The notes under the pieces are model-generated. The model was not told the origin of the DNA and made no database searches. It saw only the letters and a list, made by a program, of their open reading frames with translations. From NCBI RefSeq assembly GCF_900112245.1, contig NZ_FOYX01000002.1, forward strand, positions 62,001-126,000: a stretch of DNA of 64,000 nucleotides, given 5' to 3'. Positions 1 to 9,458 of this stretch are shown here, piece by piece. A program made the translations under genes and the position numbers. Each line of letters begins with the position of its first letter. The first letter of the stretch is position 1. The stretch is from Maribacter stanieri. GTDB lineage: Bacteria > Bacteroidota > Bacteroidia > Flavobacteriales > Flavobacteriaceae.

Positions 1-28
1 ATCTTATCATTCTAAAAAACAACATAAA

Positions 29-1042
29 ATGAAAGCAATAGGATACAAGGAGAACCTCCCAATAGAGGATGTAAAATCTCTACAAGACATCGAAATAGAT
101 ACTCCAAAAGCAATTGGCAAAGACATTCTAGTTGAGATAAAAGCAATTTCTGTAAACCCAGCAGATTATAAAGTAAGAGCAGGAATGCCTGTTGAAGGCG
201 ATGATTGGAAAATTATTGGTTGGGATGCTACCGGAATTGTAAAAGAAGTTGGAGATGATGTTACGTTATTTAATGTTGGTGACGAAGTTTGGTATGCGGG
301 CGATTTCACGAGACAAGGAAGTTATGCGCAGTATCAAGTGGTAGATGAGCGTATTGTGGGCAAGAAACCATCTAGCTTATCTTATGCAGAAGCTGCGGCT
401 TTACCATTAACTTCTCTTACGGCTTGGGAAATGTTGTTTGATAGATTAGAAGTTGCAAACGATGATGCCAGTAAATCTATTCTAGTCATTGGTGCTGCAG
501 GTGGTGTTGGTTCTATTTTGGTACAATTAGCCAAGAAGCTTACAAAACTGAATATTATAGGAACGGCTTCCCGTGAAGAAACTACAGATTGGTTAAAAGA
601 ATTGGGTGCTGACTCGGTTATTAATCACAAAAATAAATTGAGTGAGGAATTTGAAAAATACAAGCTACCTGCCCCTGATTATATTGTGAGTTTAAATGCT
701 ACCGAGCAACACGCAGACGAGATTGTAAAAGTCATTAAACCACAAGGTAAATTTGGTTTTATTGATGACCCTAAGTCATTTAATGTCATGCCTTTTAAAG
801 GTAAAGCTGTGTCTACTCATATTGAGTTGATGTTCACTCGTTCTATGTTCCAAACGGAAGATATGATTGAGCAACACAACATCTTAAATGAGGTTTCTAA
901 ATTGATAGACAACGGAACTATTAAAACCACTTTAGGAGAAAATATTGGAACTATTAACGCAGAGCATATGCGTAAAGCCCATGCTTTCTTAGAGACAGGA
1001 AAAGCAAAAGGTAAAATTGTTTTAGAAGGATTTCAAGATTAA
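29..1042 (+). CDS. Zinc-free MDR-family alcohol dehydrogenase / quinone reductase
   Basis: A 337-residue medium-chain dehydrogenase/reductase. Seen: an N-terminal GroES-like half, then a Rossmann half with the nucleotide-binding turn GAAGGVGS at residues 155-162. The cysteine ligands of structural zinc are absent, as in the quinone-oxidoreductase branch, so an NADPH-dependent reduction of enones, quinones or aldehydes in the cytoplasm is likely. The length is normal. The start is the only good ATG near the left edge. The cupin gene begins 22 nt downstream, so the two are probably cotranscribed. The substrate cannot be read from sequence. Confidence 0.9.
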   Translation: MKAIGYKENLPIEDVKSLQDIEIDTPKAIGKDILVEIKAISVNPADYKVRAGMPVEGDDWKIIGWDATGIVKEVGDDVTLFNVGDEVWYAGDFTRQGSYAQYQVVDERIVGKKPSSLSYAEAAALPLTSLTAWEMLFDRLEVANDDASKSILVIGAAGGVGSILVQLAKKLTKLNIIGTASREETTDWLKELGADSVINHKNKLSEEFEKYKLPAPDYIVSLNATEQHADEIVKVIKPQGKFGFIDDPKSFNVMPFKGKAVSTHIELMFTRSMFQTEDMIEQHNILNEVSKLIDNGTIKTTLGENIGTINAEHMRKAHAFLETGKAKGKIVLEGFQD

Positions 1043-1064
1043 CTATTTAGATACTGAAAATAAA

Positions 1065-1904
1065 ATGAAAAATATATTAACAATTTTAGCTGTAACGGTG
1101 GTATTTGCAAGTATCAAGATAACTGCACAAACACCAACAACAGATTCGGTAAAATCGGTAAACGAGGTGGTAACTGCAGATAATGTAGAATGGGGTTGGT
1201 TAAATCCGCTTCGAGGTGATAAAAGTCCGGCAGCAGGTGAACTTTGGGGAGACAGAACTAAAAACGAACCAGCGGGATTTTTGGTAAAATTCAAAAAAGG
1301 ATTTTCACCACCACCACATATTCACAATATAACCTATAGAGGTGTGGTAATTAAAGGTTTGTTGCACAATGATGATGAAAATGCCGAAAAACAATGGCTT
1401 CCGGCAGGTTCTTATTGGCAACAGCCAGCAGGCGAAGCGCATATTACTGCTGCTGACGGTGAAGAAAATATGGCGTTGTTAGACATTCAAGAAGGTCCAT
1501 ATTTGGTAAAACCAACATCAGAAGCCTTTGATAATGATGAAAGACCTGTAAATGTTGATAAAACAAACTTGGTTTGGTTAAACGCTAACGACATCCAATG
1601 GGTTTCTGAAAAGAGTAATGTGCAAACTGCCTTTTTATGGGGAAGTCATCAAAAAAATCAGCTACGTGCCGCACTTTTAAAATTGCCAGCTGGTTTTAAT
1701 GGAAAGATTAAAAACTTAAGTCCTAATTTTAGAGCAGTGATAATTTCTGGTGAGATAACACATCAGTTTTCTAAAAAAGATACTAAAAATGAGTTGCAGT
1801 CCGGTTCTTATTTTGGAGCGGAAGAGAATGCGACTTCAATCATTTCTACCGCTAAAGAAACAATTCTTTACATAAGTAGTAATGGAGATTATGAGGTAAA
1901 ATAG
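1065..1904 (+). CDS. Exported DUF4437-like cupin protein
   Basis: A 279-residue protein with a signal peptide over about residues 1-21 (cleavage near TAQTP), so probably periplasmic. Two cupin-like halves follow. The first carries a metal-type histidine cluster PPPHIH at residues 82-87 and GEAH at 123-126; the second half is degenerate. It resembles the DUF4437 family, whose biochemical role is unknown to me. Its position directly after an MDR reductase, and before a redox fusion gene, suggests a part in small-molecule detoxification, but that is inference. Confidence 0.75.
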   Translation: MKNILTILAVTVVFASIKITAQTPTTDSVKSVNEVVTADNVEWGWLNPLRGDKSPAAGELWGDRTKNEPAGFLVKFKKGFSPPPHIHNITYRGVVIKGLLHNDDENAEKQWLPAGSYWQQPAGEAHITAADGEENMALLDIQEGPYLVKPTSEAFDNDERPVNVDKTNLVWLNANDIQWVSEKSNVQTAFLWGSHQKNQLRAALLKLPAGFNGKIKNLSPNFRAVIISGEITHQFSKKDTKNELQSGSYFGAEENATSIISTAKETILYISSNGDYEVK

Positions 1905-1960
1905 ATTACAAACATTATCTTATGTTCAAGCTTATCACTATCTAAACAATCAAACCAATT

Positions 1961-3604
1961 ATGATCGATCCAAAATTTCCTGAATTAACCAATGTTCAGG
2001 TAGAAAAACTTAAGAATTATGGTGAAATAGAGTTCTATAAGGAGCCAACGGTAGTTTTAGATTTTGGAGATCAGCATTATGATTTTTTTGTGGTGCTCAC
2101 TGGCGGAATCAGAATTATAGACCCTGATAAAAAAGATGAAAATATTGCCATTCATACCAGGCATCAATTCTCAGGTTCTAGTAGTATTCTTTCGCACAGA
2201 ACCGTTGGGGTTTGTGGTGAAACCTTGGCAAATACGCAGCTTATAAGAACAAGTCCTGAAAACCTAAAAAGTGCCATTGCCAAGTTCAGTGATATTAGCG
2301 ATGTACTTCTGAATGCATTTTTATTGCGTGAAGACGCGCTGAAAAACAATGTTCAGGGTATTAAGCTAATTGGTTCTGAACACTCCAATGAAACCTACGC
2401 TATTCGTGATTTCATGGATAAGAATGATATTTGGTACAATTTTATTGATTCGGATAAAGAAGATGGATTGGTGCAACTATTGGAAACTTTCAATTTAAAA
2501 GAATCTGACCTACCTGTTTTGATTAATAGTCAGAATGAGATTTCCGTTCGCCCATCCATAGATGAAATTGGTACGTGTACCGGTGTTAGATTACAATTGG
2601 ATGATGATGTTTATGATGTTCTAGTGGTAGGTGCAGGTCCAGCTGGCTTGGCTGCTAGTGTTTATGCCGCTTCAGAAGGCTTAAAAGTGTTGACCATAGA
2701 TAGTAATTCCCCTGGCGGACAAGCCGGTAAAAGTTCTAAAATTGAGAACTATCTAGGGTTTCCTACCGGAATTTCAGGACGTGACCTTGCCAATAATGGC
2801 TACATACAGGCACAAAAGTTTGGTTGTACCATTTCCGTGCCTCATAGGGTAGAGGGCATAGCGCGCAAAGAAGGTTATTACGAAGTTAATTCTAATAACA
2901 CATCTATATTAAAAGCAAAAACGGTAATTGCCGCAACAGGTGCGGCGTATAGAAGACTACCTTTAGAAAGTATTGAAAAATTTGAAGGTTCCGGAGTGTA
3001 CTATAGCGCCACTTCTATGCATGCCAATATGTGTAAAAACAGCGAAATAGGTATAGTGGGCGGTGGCAACTCCGCAGGTCAGGCGGCATTGTTTTTAGCA
3101 AGCCATGCGCATAAAGTATATGTAATCATCAGAAACGAGGATATTGGCGCAAAAATGAGCGACTATCTAGTGCAGCGAATTTTCGCATGTGATAACATTG
3201 AAGTTTTAACAGGTAGTAATGTCGTTAAAGTTGACGGCGATACATATTTGGAAAAGGTAGAAATCAAGCAAAACGAAACTTTAGTCCTAAACAACATTAA
3301 TTACCTGTTTACATTCGTTGGTGCAAAACCGTGTACGGAGTGGTTAGATAATATTATAGACACGGATGCTAAAGGCTTTGTACACACAGGGCTCACTATT
3401 TGCGACAATGCTTTAAATGGCGAATCGGTATTCAAACATAGAAAACCATACACTTTTGAAACCAGTTTACCCGGACTTTTTGCTGTTGGCGATGTACGTT
3501 CTGGTTCGGTTAAACGTGTAGCTTCGGCAGTAGGTGAAGGGTCTATTGTAGTTAGTGACATCCACAAATTTTTAGCGCTTGAAACCGAAGCAAAAATTAT
3601 ATAG
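1961..3604 (+). CDS. cNMP-binding domain / thioredoxin-reductase-like FAD oxidoreductase fusion
   Basis: A 547-residue three-part protein. Residues 1-130 resemble a cyclic-nucleotide-binding (CRP-type) sensor fold. Residues 135-205 are a thioredoxin/glutaredoxin-like linker. From about 218 there is a thioredoxin-reductase fold with the FAD motif [10 protein letters not shown] (224-233), an NADPH motif GGGNSAG (367-373) and a C-terminal FAD contact GLFAVGDVRSG. The redox-active CxxC of true thioredoxin reductases is missing; the matching place reads ATSMHANMC with a single cysteine, as in the cNMP-fused subfamily I know. It is therefore probably not a classical TrxR. An AraC gene starts 14 nt downstream. 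Confidence 0.88.
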   Translation: MIDPKFPELTNVQVEKLKNYGEIEFYKEPTVVLDFGDQHYDFFVVLTGGIRIIDPDKKDENIAIHTRHQFSGSSSILSHRTVGVCGETLANTQLIRTSPENLKSAIAKFSDISDVLLNAFLLREDALKNNVQGIKLIGSEHSNETYAIRDFMDKNDIWYNFIDSDKEDGLVQLLETFNLKESDLPVLINSQNEISVRPSIDEIGTCTGVRLQLDDDVYDVLVVGAGPAGLAASVYAASEGLKVLTIDSNSPGGQAGKSSKIENYLGFPTGISGRDLANNGYIQAQKFGCTISVPHRVEGIARKEGYYEVNSNNTSILKAKTVIAATGAAYRRLPLESIEKFEGSGVYYSATSMHANMCKNSEIGIVGGGNSAGQAALFLASHAHKVYVIIRNEDIGAKMSDYLVQRIFACDNIEVLTGSNVVKVDGDTYLEKVEIKQNETLVLNNINYLFTFVGAKPCTEWLDNIIDTDAKGFVHTGLTICDNALNGESVFKHRKPYTFETSLPGLFAVGDVRSGSVKRVASAVGEGSIVVSDIHKFLALETEAKII

Positions 3605-3618
3605 AACTTTAAAGCCCT

Positions 3619-4482
3619 ATGCCACGTACAATAATCGAAAATATTGTAATTCAAGAGTACAAAGACCAAACCTTTTTTGAGTTTTGTAAATACACTACCA
3701 TCAGGTTTTTTGAGATTGTGTATTTTGAAAAGGGTAGTGGCACCATAAAAATTAACGGCAAAACGGTAAACTATTCGGCTAACAGCATTTTTGTTTTTGT
3801 ACCGGACGATATTTATATCGTAAATCCGGAATCGGCTACTACTACCATTGCCATTAAATTCTTGAAAAGCTTTTTTAGGGGAGATGCACCACAAAATGTA
3901 AATCTTCCGGTGAACGATTGGTTTAGAAAAATTGAAGGGATTCTAAACAGTGAAAGTCATCAATTACGAGAAATGCGTTTTGAAACCGAATCGGACAAAA
4001 TACATTTACTATCCTTGATAAAAATGGTGGCGGCAGAAAACGATAAAAAGAAATCATACGACCTGTTTATCATTCAAAATTCACTTTCTGTAATTCTTCA
4101 CCTTATTGCCCGTAACATACAGTTTTTAAATGCTGATATGAGTACTAAAATTGTGGAGTCCTCTAAAATTCAGCAAATCATCAACTTTATTCACGCCAAT
4201 ATTTACAATCCAGAATTGCTGACCACCAAAAACTTGGCAGAAGAGTTTCATATGGCGGACAATTACATCAGTGAATATTTTAAAAAACATACTGATGCGT
4301 CGCTAAAAAAGTACATTCTTAACTACAAATTAAAACTCGTAGAAACCCGATTAAAATATACGGATCTGCAGTTTTCTGAAATTGCAATGGAATTAGGCTT
4401 TACAGATTCTAGTCACCTTAACAAGACTTTCCAAAGTTATAAGGGGATGACTATTGGTGCTTATAAGGCAAGTATTTCCTAA
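3619..4482 (+). CDS. AraC-family transcriptional regulator
   Basis: A 287-residue regulator. The N-terminal portion looks like a small cupin-type effector domain (YFEKGSGTIKINGK). The C-terminal 100 residues form the double helix-turn-helix of AraC proteins, ending in the typical second helix FTDSSHLNKTFQSYKG. It lies 14 nt after the cNMP/redox fusion gene, so it is likely cotranscribed with it and may control the oxidoreductase cluster on both sides. No operator was identified. Confidence 0.9.
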   Translation: MPRTIIENIVIQEYKDQTFFEFCKYTTIRFFEIVYFEKGSGTIKINGKTVNYSANSIFVFVPDDIYIVNPESATTTIAIKFLKSFFRGDAPQNVNLPVNDWFRKIEGILNSESHQLREMRFETESDKIHLLSLIKMVAAENDKKKSYDLFIIQNSLSVILHLIARNIQFLNADMSTKIVESSKIQQIINFIHANIYNPELLTTKNLAEEFHMADNYISEYFKKHTDASLKKYILNYKLKLVETRLKYTDLQFSEIAMELGFTDSSHLNKTFQSYKGMTIGAYKASIS

Positions 4483-4554
4483 TAAATTACCATTTACCTC
4501 TTTTTTTACTAAAAGCCCTTTGTTTTTTACTTATCCAAAGCTTGAGTGCCTAGG

Positions 4555-4562
4555 TAACTTTG
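4555..4562 (+). promoter_or_regulatory. Bacteroidota -7 box before the crotonase gene
   Basis: TAACTTTG fits the TAnnTTTG -7 consensus and lies 46 nt before the chosen ATG at 4608. No convincing TTTG -33 element is seen about 19 nt upstream, so only half of the promoter is supported. Confidence 0.45.
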
Positions 4563-4607
4563 TACTGTAATAAAAACAGAACAATAATTAACCAAAAACT
4601 CAATAGT

Positions 4608-5453
4608 ATGGAATACAAGAATTTTCAAACATTTACGGCAGAACAAAAAGGTGGAATTTTAACAGTGACTATCAACTTTGGTCCTGTGAACGTACAAGGA
4701 CAAGAAATGCTTGCAGATTTAAGCAGTCTTTGTTTACGATTAGAGCGCGATAGAAGCGTAAAAGTAGTTGTTTTTGAATCTTCAAATCCAGGATATTGGG
4801 TATGTCATTATGATACCAACTTGCTTAGAGATATGTCTATGGAAGCGGTACCAAGAAACGAAGTACAGTTATTGGACTTACAGTCTGTTTTAGAAAGATT
4901 AAGCAATGTACCACAAGCAACCATAGCAAAAATTGAAGGTTTTGCACGTGGTGGCGGACACGAAATGGCATTGGCACTAGATATGCGTTTTGCAGCAAGA
5001 GGAAAAGCCAAATTTATGCAAATGGAAGTAGGTATGGGCATTTTACCTTGTGGTGGTGGCGCTTCACGTATGGCAAGACAAACAGGTTTAGGTAAGGCAT
5101 TGGAAATTATTTTAGGAGCCAGAGATTGGGACGCGGATGAAGCTGAAAAGTTCGGAACTATTAATAAAGCATTAGATGCAGATGAAATAGGACCTTATGT
5201 AGATGCTTTGGCAGAGCGCATTTCTAAATTTCCGGCAGATTCTATTGCAGCTAGTAAACGTGCAGTTTATGCATCCATAGACTTACCAATTAGAGAGGCT
5301 TTAAAAGAAGAAGCCTACCAATTGTTTCAGGCTACGAGCAGAACACCTGCCATAAAAAGATTCACCTACGCAGATGAAAATGGCGCTCAGTTTGACCATA
5401 ACAACCAAAAAAATTGGGAACAAATGGTAATGGATATTCAAGAAGTAAATTAA
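4608..5453 (+). CDS. Enoyl-CoA hydratase/isomerase (crotonase) family protein
   Basis: A 281-residue crotonase-fold enzyme. The ORF is open from 4560, but the ATG at 4608 (MEYKNF) is preferred, because the upstream codons overlap the promoter region and look non-coding. Seen: the oxyanion-hole region FARGGGHEMALALDMR and a downstream acidic/Gly-rich loop (MEVGMGILPCGGGASRMAR). These support CoA-thioester chemistry, or a CoA-independent relative. It sits between two MDR reductases. The substrate is unknown. Confidence 0.85.
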   Translation: MEYKNFQTFTAEQKGGILTVTINFGPVNVQGQEMLADLSSLCLRLERDRSVKVVVFESSNPGYWVCHYDTNLLRDMSMEAVPRNEVQLLDLQSVLERLSNVPQATIAKIEGFARGGGHEMALALDMRFAARGKAKFMQMEVGMGILPCGGGASRMARQTGLGKALEIILGARDWDADEAEKFGTINKALDADEIGPYVDALAERISKFPADSIAASKRAVYASIDLPIREALKEEAYQLFQATSRTPAIKRFTYADENGAQFDHNNQKNWEQMVMDIQEVN

Positions 5454-5526
5454 TGGCGCCGAGTGCCTTGCGCTATACGCTTTACGCCAATCGCATATCG
5501 CAGTTTGCGTAGAGCGTGTTGCGCAC

Positions 5527-5561
5527 AGCGAATAGCGAATAGCGAATAGCGAATAGCGAAT
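5527..5561. repeat. Five tandem copies of the heptamer AGCGAAT
   Basis: Five exact head-to-tail copies of AGCGAAT. They are preceded over 5456-5526 by a GC-richer, GCG-studded tract that looks like a decayed, partly inverted version of the same unit (TTGCGCTATACGC, TTGCGTAGAGCG). It lies in the gap between the crotonase and MDR genes. There are no coding signals in it. Confidence 0.9.
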
Positions 5562-5637
5562 AAAATAAAGTCTCTGTCCTAAGGCTAGAGATATTTCCAC
5601 AGATAAATAGATTATAACTATAAAAAGAAGAAAGATT

Positions 5638-6630
5638 ATGAAAGCAATGCTTATAAACAACTACGGAGAAAACGGAAATTTCGAAGTATCAGAAATTGAA
5701 AAACCAGCAGTAAAGGCAAATCACGTATTGGTAAAAATAGCGGCATCTAGTGTAAATACAATCGACACTATGATTAAGAATATGGGAACTGACTTACCAT
5801 TATCACCAGCTACACCAGCCTTATTAGGTATGGATTTCTCAGGAATTATAGAATCGGTTGGTGATGGCGTAGAAGGTTTTAAAGTAGGCGATGAAGTTTA
5901 CGGTTGTGCTGGCGGATTAGCCGATTTACCAGGAACCTTAACGGAATATATTGTAGCGGATAGCAACCTTGTAGCGCACAAACCAAAAGGCTTAACAATG
6001 CGCGAAACTGCAGCTTTACCATTAGTAGCTATTACAGCTTACGAAGGTTTAACTAGAGCAGGCGTAAAAGAAGGTCAGAAAGTACTGGTACACGGTGGTT
6101 CTGGTGGTGTTGGTCATTTAGCGGTACAATTGGCAAAGTATTTTGGAGCAGAAGTTTTTGCTACAGGTACTGGTGATAATCAAAAAGAAATTGTTGAAAA
6201 ATTTGGAGCAACCTTCATCGATTTTAAAACTGAAAAAGTAGCCGATTATACTGCAAAATATTCCGATGGTGGTTTTGATGTGGTTTTTGATACTGTTGGT
6301 GGAGCAAACCTGAACAATTCTATTGAAGCTGTTGCCTTAAACGGACACATTTCAACTACGGTGTCGTTATGTGAGTTAGATTTAACGCCGTTACACTTTA
6401 AAGGAGCATCATTACACGTGGTATTTATGCTAATACCAATGTTACATAATTTTAAAAGAGATGAACACGGTACTATTTTAGAGCGTTTAGCTGAAATTTC
6501 TAACGAAGGACACTTAACGCCTATACTAGATGAAAACAGGTTTTCACTAGAAGAAGTTGGTGATGCTTATGCACATTTACAAAGCGGAAAAGCTATTGGT
6601 AAAATAGTCGTTGAGAACGAAATTGAATAA
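5638..6630 (+). CDS. Zinc-independent MDR-family NADPH:quinone/enone reductase
   Basis: A 330-residue MDR enzyme, related to but clearly distinct from the gene at the left edge. It has an N-terminal GroES-like fold with LLGMDFSGIIESVG, then the cofactor turn HGGSGGVGHLAVQLAK and a C-terminal AIGKIVVE end typical of quinone-oxidoreductase members. The zinc-ligand cysteines are absent. The ATG at 5638 follows a purine-rich AAGAAGAAAG. A strong terminator follows at 6668, so transcription of this part of the cluster ends here. Confidence 0.9.
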   Translation: MKAMLINNYGENGNFEVSEIEKPAVKANHVLVKIAASSVNTIDTMIKNMGTDLPLSPATPALLGMDFSGIIESVGDGVEGFKVGDEVYGCAGGLADLPGTLTEYIVADSNLVAHKPKGLTMRETAALPLVAITAYEGLTRAGVKEGQKVLVHGGSGGVGHLAVQLAKYFGAEVFATGTGDNQKEIVEKFGATFIDFKTEKVADYTAKYSDGGFDVVFDTVGGANLNNSIEAVALNGHISTTVSLCELDLTPLHFKGASLHVVFMLIPMLHNFKRDEHGTILERLAEISNEGHLTPILDENRFSLEEVGDAYAHLQSGKAIGKIVVENEIE

Positions 6631-6667
6631 GGATTTGCAATGTATCCTTATGTTGATTAGTAGCGTT

Positions 6668-6699
6668 AAATGCCTCAATTTTGAGGCATTTTTCTTTTT
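6668..6699 (+). terminator. Rho-independent terminator after the MDR gene
   Basis: An 11-bp perfect stem (AAATGCCTCAA with TTGAGGCATTT) and a minimal loop, followed by a T-rich tail. Confidence 0.9.
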
Positions 6700-6769
6700 A
6701 ACAAAGTCAAACCTTGTTTTTTACTAAAACCACCAATTTTACTACCAAAAACAAACAGGTATTTGTGCT

Positions 6770-6777
6770 TAGTTTTG
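6770..6777 (+). promoter_or_regulatory. -7 box before the 2OG oxygenase gene
   Basis: TAGTTTTG matches TAnnTTTG, 50 nt before the ATG at 6827 and downstream of the 6668 terminator. This gives the oxygenase gene its own promoter. The -33 element is not clear. Confidence 0.45.
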
Positions 6778-6826
6778 CTGTAAATAATAACAACAATAGC
6801 AGTAGCTATATTTAAAACATATAATT

Positions 6827-7789
6827 ATGAAAACAATAGAATATACAAACGCACTTGCAGAAGCTCGTGCTCTAGAGTTACCATCACGAGAATTATCATT
6901 AAGACGCGATCCTTCTGTTTCTCAATTTTGGAATGAAAACCGTAAATTATTAGAAGCTGCTTGGGCGGAGTGGGAGATTGAAAACAAAAACGATTTACTA
7001 GTTCCTGACGAAACTTTGCTTGACCCACGTTTACGTAAAGCCATTAAAGAGGCTTGGGAAAACCCAGAAAAAGAATCTGCTGTGGCCGATTTATGGGAAG
7101 AAATTATACCTGGTGTTTATGTGGCACAGTTTTTTGATTTAGATCGCTTAGCAGATTTTCGCAACTATTTAGAAGCTGTAGCAAATTCTCAAGTACCTAA
7201 ACGCGCGCCTTACGGCATACAATTAAACCGATATGGAATGATGTTAGATCCACGTTCCCAAGGGCATTTGGCTGCACCTAATTTTCAAGCCTTTTATAAC
7301 GATATGATGGACCGTTTTATGCGTCCGATTGCACGTTTGTTATTGGGAACCTACGGTTATGATAATCAGACTTTTGGATTTTCAATACAATACAATCCAG
7401 ATAAAGACAAGGATTTACATGCGCATACCGATGCGTCTTCAGCAACTTTAAATATTAATATTAACTTACCAGATGAAACGTTTACAGGATCTGAGGTAGA
7501 TTTTTATGATAAAGCTTCTGGTAAAACAGTTCAAACAAAGTTCGAGCCCGGTAAAGCCATCATCCACAGAGGTAATGTACCACACGCAACACATCCAATT
7601 ACAAGCGGACAACGTAGTAATTTAGTAGTTTGGCTGTATGGTGACCGTATGCAAATACCACGTGGTAGTACCAGTAGTTACGGAAATATTAGCAGCGACT
7701 CCATTAAAGATGTTGCATTAGAAAACGTTACGGCTCGCCAACGTTGGAGTTTACCTGATGGTCCTAAAGATACCGTTGCACCATTCTAA
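6827..7789 (+). CDS. 2-oxoglutarate/Fe(II)-dependent oxygenase
   Basis: A 320-residue protein whose C-terminal 150 residues have the prolyl-4-hydroxylase-type double-stranded beta-helix. Seen: HxD iron ligands (H200, D202), a distal histidine (H253 in VPHATHP) and a 2-oxoglutarate-binding arginine (R263 in GQRSNL). H253-x9-R263 matches the usual spacing. No signal peptide, so cytoplasmic. The N-terminal 110 residues are family-specific. Together with the SDR downstream it may modify the same small molecule; the substrate is unknown. Confidence 0.85.
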   Translation: MKTIEYTNALAEARALELPSRELSLRRDPSVSQFWNENRKLLEAAWAEWEIENKNDLLVPDETLLDPRLRKAIKEAWENPEKESAVADLWEEIIPGVYVAQFFDLDRLADFRNYLEAVANSQVPKRAPYGIQLNRYGMMLDPRSQGHLAAPNFQAFYNDMMDRFMRPIARLLLGTYGYDNQTFGFSIQYNPDKDKDLHAHTDASSATLNININLPDETFTGSEVDFYDKASGKTVQTKFEPGKAIIHRGNVPHATHPITSGQRSNLVVWLYGDRMQIPRGSTSSYGNISSDSIKDVALENVTARQRWSLPDGPKDTVAPF

Positions 7790-7882
7790 TTAGAGCAAGC
7801 GTAGTTTATTATATTAAACAAAAATAAAATTATAAAACTGGCAATAGTTGTATTGCCAGTTATCATCAACATAAAAAATACA

Positions 7883-8665
7883 ATGAAACATATATTAATA
7901 ACAGGAAGCACAGACGGCATAGGAAAATTACTAGCCTTGCGTTTGGCTAATGAAGGGCACTTTGTAGCCATTCACGGTAGAAGTGATGCTAAATTAAGCG
8001 CTACTTTAAAAGAAATTAAACAGCAATCTAATAATGAAAATGTAATAGGTTTTTTAGCGGATTTTTCAGACTTAAATGCAGTAAAAAAAATGGCTGAAGA
8101 GGTTGCTGAAATAATGCCGGTAATTGATGTTTTGGTCAACAATGCAGGTGTCTTAATGACAAACAGCAATAGTGGCGCTACAGACATACGGTTTGTGGTA
8201 AATTACTTTGCACCTTATGTATTAACTAATGGTATAATAGCAAATTTAAAATCCTCAGACGCACCAAGAATTGTGAATTTAAGTTCTGCTGCGCAATCTA
8301 CTATAAATGTACAAGCATTAGAAGGCAAAACAGGCTTGGGCGCAAACGAAGCTTACGCACAAAGCAAACTGGCATTAACCATGTGGAGTTTTTATTTAGC
8401 GGAAAAAAAACCATCAATTACGGTAGTGGCGGTAAATCCGGGTTCATTATTAAATACTAAAATGGCTAAAGAAGCTTACGGGCAGCATTGGTCTCCTGCA
8501 GAAAAAGGCGTTGACATTCTGTACAATTTAAGTATGACAGATTTAGCAAAATCAGGTGAGTATTTTGATAACGATAAAGGTTCATATGCTACAGCGCACG
8601 CAGATGCTTATGATGCTTTAAAAATTGAAGGGTTATTAAAAAAAACTATGACTATATTGAACTAG
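7883..8665 (+). CDS. Short-chain dehydrogenase/reductase (SDR)
   Basis: A 260-residue classical SDR from the ATG at 7883. The frame is open from 7853, but MKHILITGST is the normal SDR start. Seen: cofactor motif TGSTDGIG (7-14), NNAGV, and the catalytic Ser/Tyr/Lys set ending in YAQSK. It reduces or oxidises an alcohol/ketone with NAD(P)H in the cytoplasm. It follows the 2OG oxygenase on the same strand with a 93-nt gap. Confidence 0.9.
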   Translation: MKHILITGSTDGIGKLLALRLANEGHFVAIHGRSDAKLSATLKEIKQQSNNENVIGFLADFSDLNAVKKMAEEVAEIMPVIDVLVNNAGVLMTNSNSGATDIRFVVNYFAPYVLTNGIIANLKSSDAPRIVNLSSAAQSTINVQALEGKTGLGANEAYAQSKLALTMWSFYLAEKKPSITVVAVNPGSLLNTKMAKEAYGQHWSPAEKGVDILYNLSMTDLAKSGEYFDNDKGSYATAHADAYDALKIEGLLKKTMTILN

Positions 8666-8796
8666 TTATAATTTTGGCAATGCTTTAGTATACTTATGTA
8701 TTGCACGTCGCAAAATTCATTTAGTTTTGCATTTTTTTTAAATGAAGGAAATGGTTATTTTCAAAGCCTGTACCCGTCAGATTACTTTGCAACATT

Positions 8797-9423
8797 ATGG
8801 ATGATTTAATTACATTTTCTATTGCTGTTTTTACCGGCTTTTTTGCGATTACAAACCCTATTTCAAACATGACGGTTTTCTTATCGCTTACCCAGGGTGC
8901 CGATGAAAAAACAAAAGCCGACATTAACAAAAGAGCGAATATCATTGCCTTTATAATCGTTCTGGTATTTGTCCTTTTAGGAAAATATATATTCGAGCTT
9001 TTTAATATTAGCATTCCTGCATTTAAAATTACAGGTGGAATTTTAATATTTTATATTGGTTTTGACATGCTGCAATCAAAACAGTCTAATGTTAAGAACA
9101 TTAAGCATGTAAATATTGATGAAAATATTGCGGTTTCTCCATTGGCAATTCCAATTTTAGCTGGTCCAGGTACGATTGTTACAGCAATGAACTTTGTATC
9201 AAGTGCTCAACCTGTTCATATAACTATAGTAATTGCGATTTTTGCTTTCATGAGTTTACTAACATATTTTACTTTTAGATTAAGTAACTTAATTGTTAGG
9301 CTTGTAGGCTACAATGTTATTTCTGTGATTGGTAAAATAATGGGTTTAATCATTGCCATTATTGGTACAGGTATGATCATAGAAGGAATAAAAATCTCTT
9401 TTAATTTGGTTACCGAACAATAA
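8797..9423 (+). CDS. MarC family integral membrane protein
   Basis: A 208-residue inner-membrane protein with about six hydrophobic segments and the family hallmarks TNPI near the N-terminus (residues 23-26) and LAIPILAGPGTIVTAM in the centre. The family is sometimes annotated as NAAT transporters. The link with multiple antibiotic resistance in E. coli has been disproved and the substrate is unknown. Confidence 0.88.
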   Translation: MDDLITFSIAVFTGFFAITNPISNMTVFLSLTQGADEKTKADINKRANIIAFIIVLVFVLLGKYIFELFNISIPAFKITGGILIFYIGFDMLQSKQSNVKNIKHVNIDENIAVSPLAIPILAGPGTIVTAMNFVSSAQPVHITIVIAIFAFMSLLTYFTFRLSNLIVRLVGYNVISVIGKIMGLIIAIIGTGMIIEGIKISFNLVTEQ

Positions 9424-9458
9424 GCAGCTTTAGCAATCTTTCTTTAACTTACTGAAAT

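Noticed and set aside
3301-3894. 197-codon minus-strand ORF across the 3' end of the redox fusion gene
   Set aside because: Overlaps two well-supported plus-strand genes and its translation has no family pattern; an antisense shadow.
5301-5660. 119-codon minus-strand ORF through the heptamer array
   Set aside because: Made of repeated Arg-Tyr-Ser-Leu units that only reflect the DNA repeat, and it overlaps the crotonase gene.
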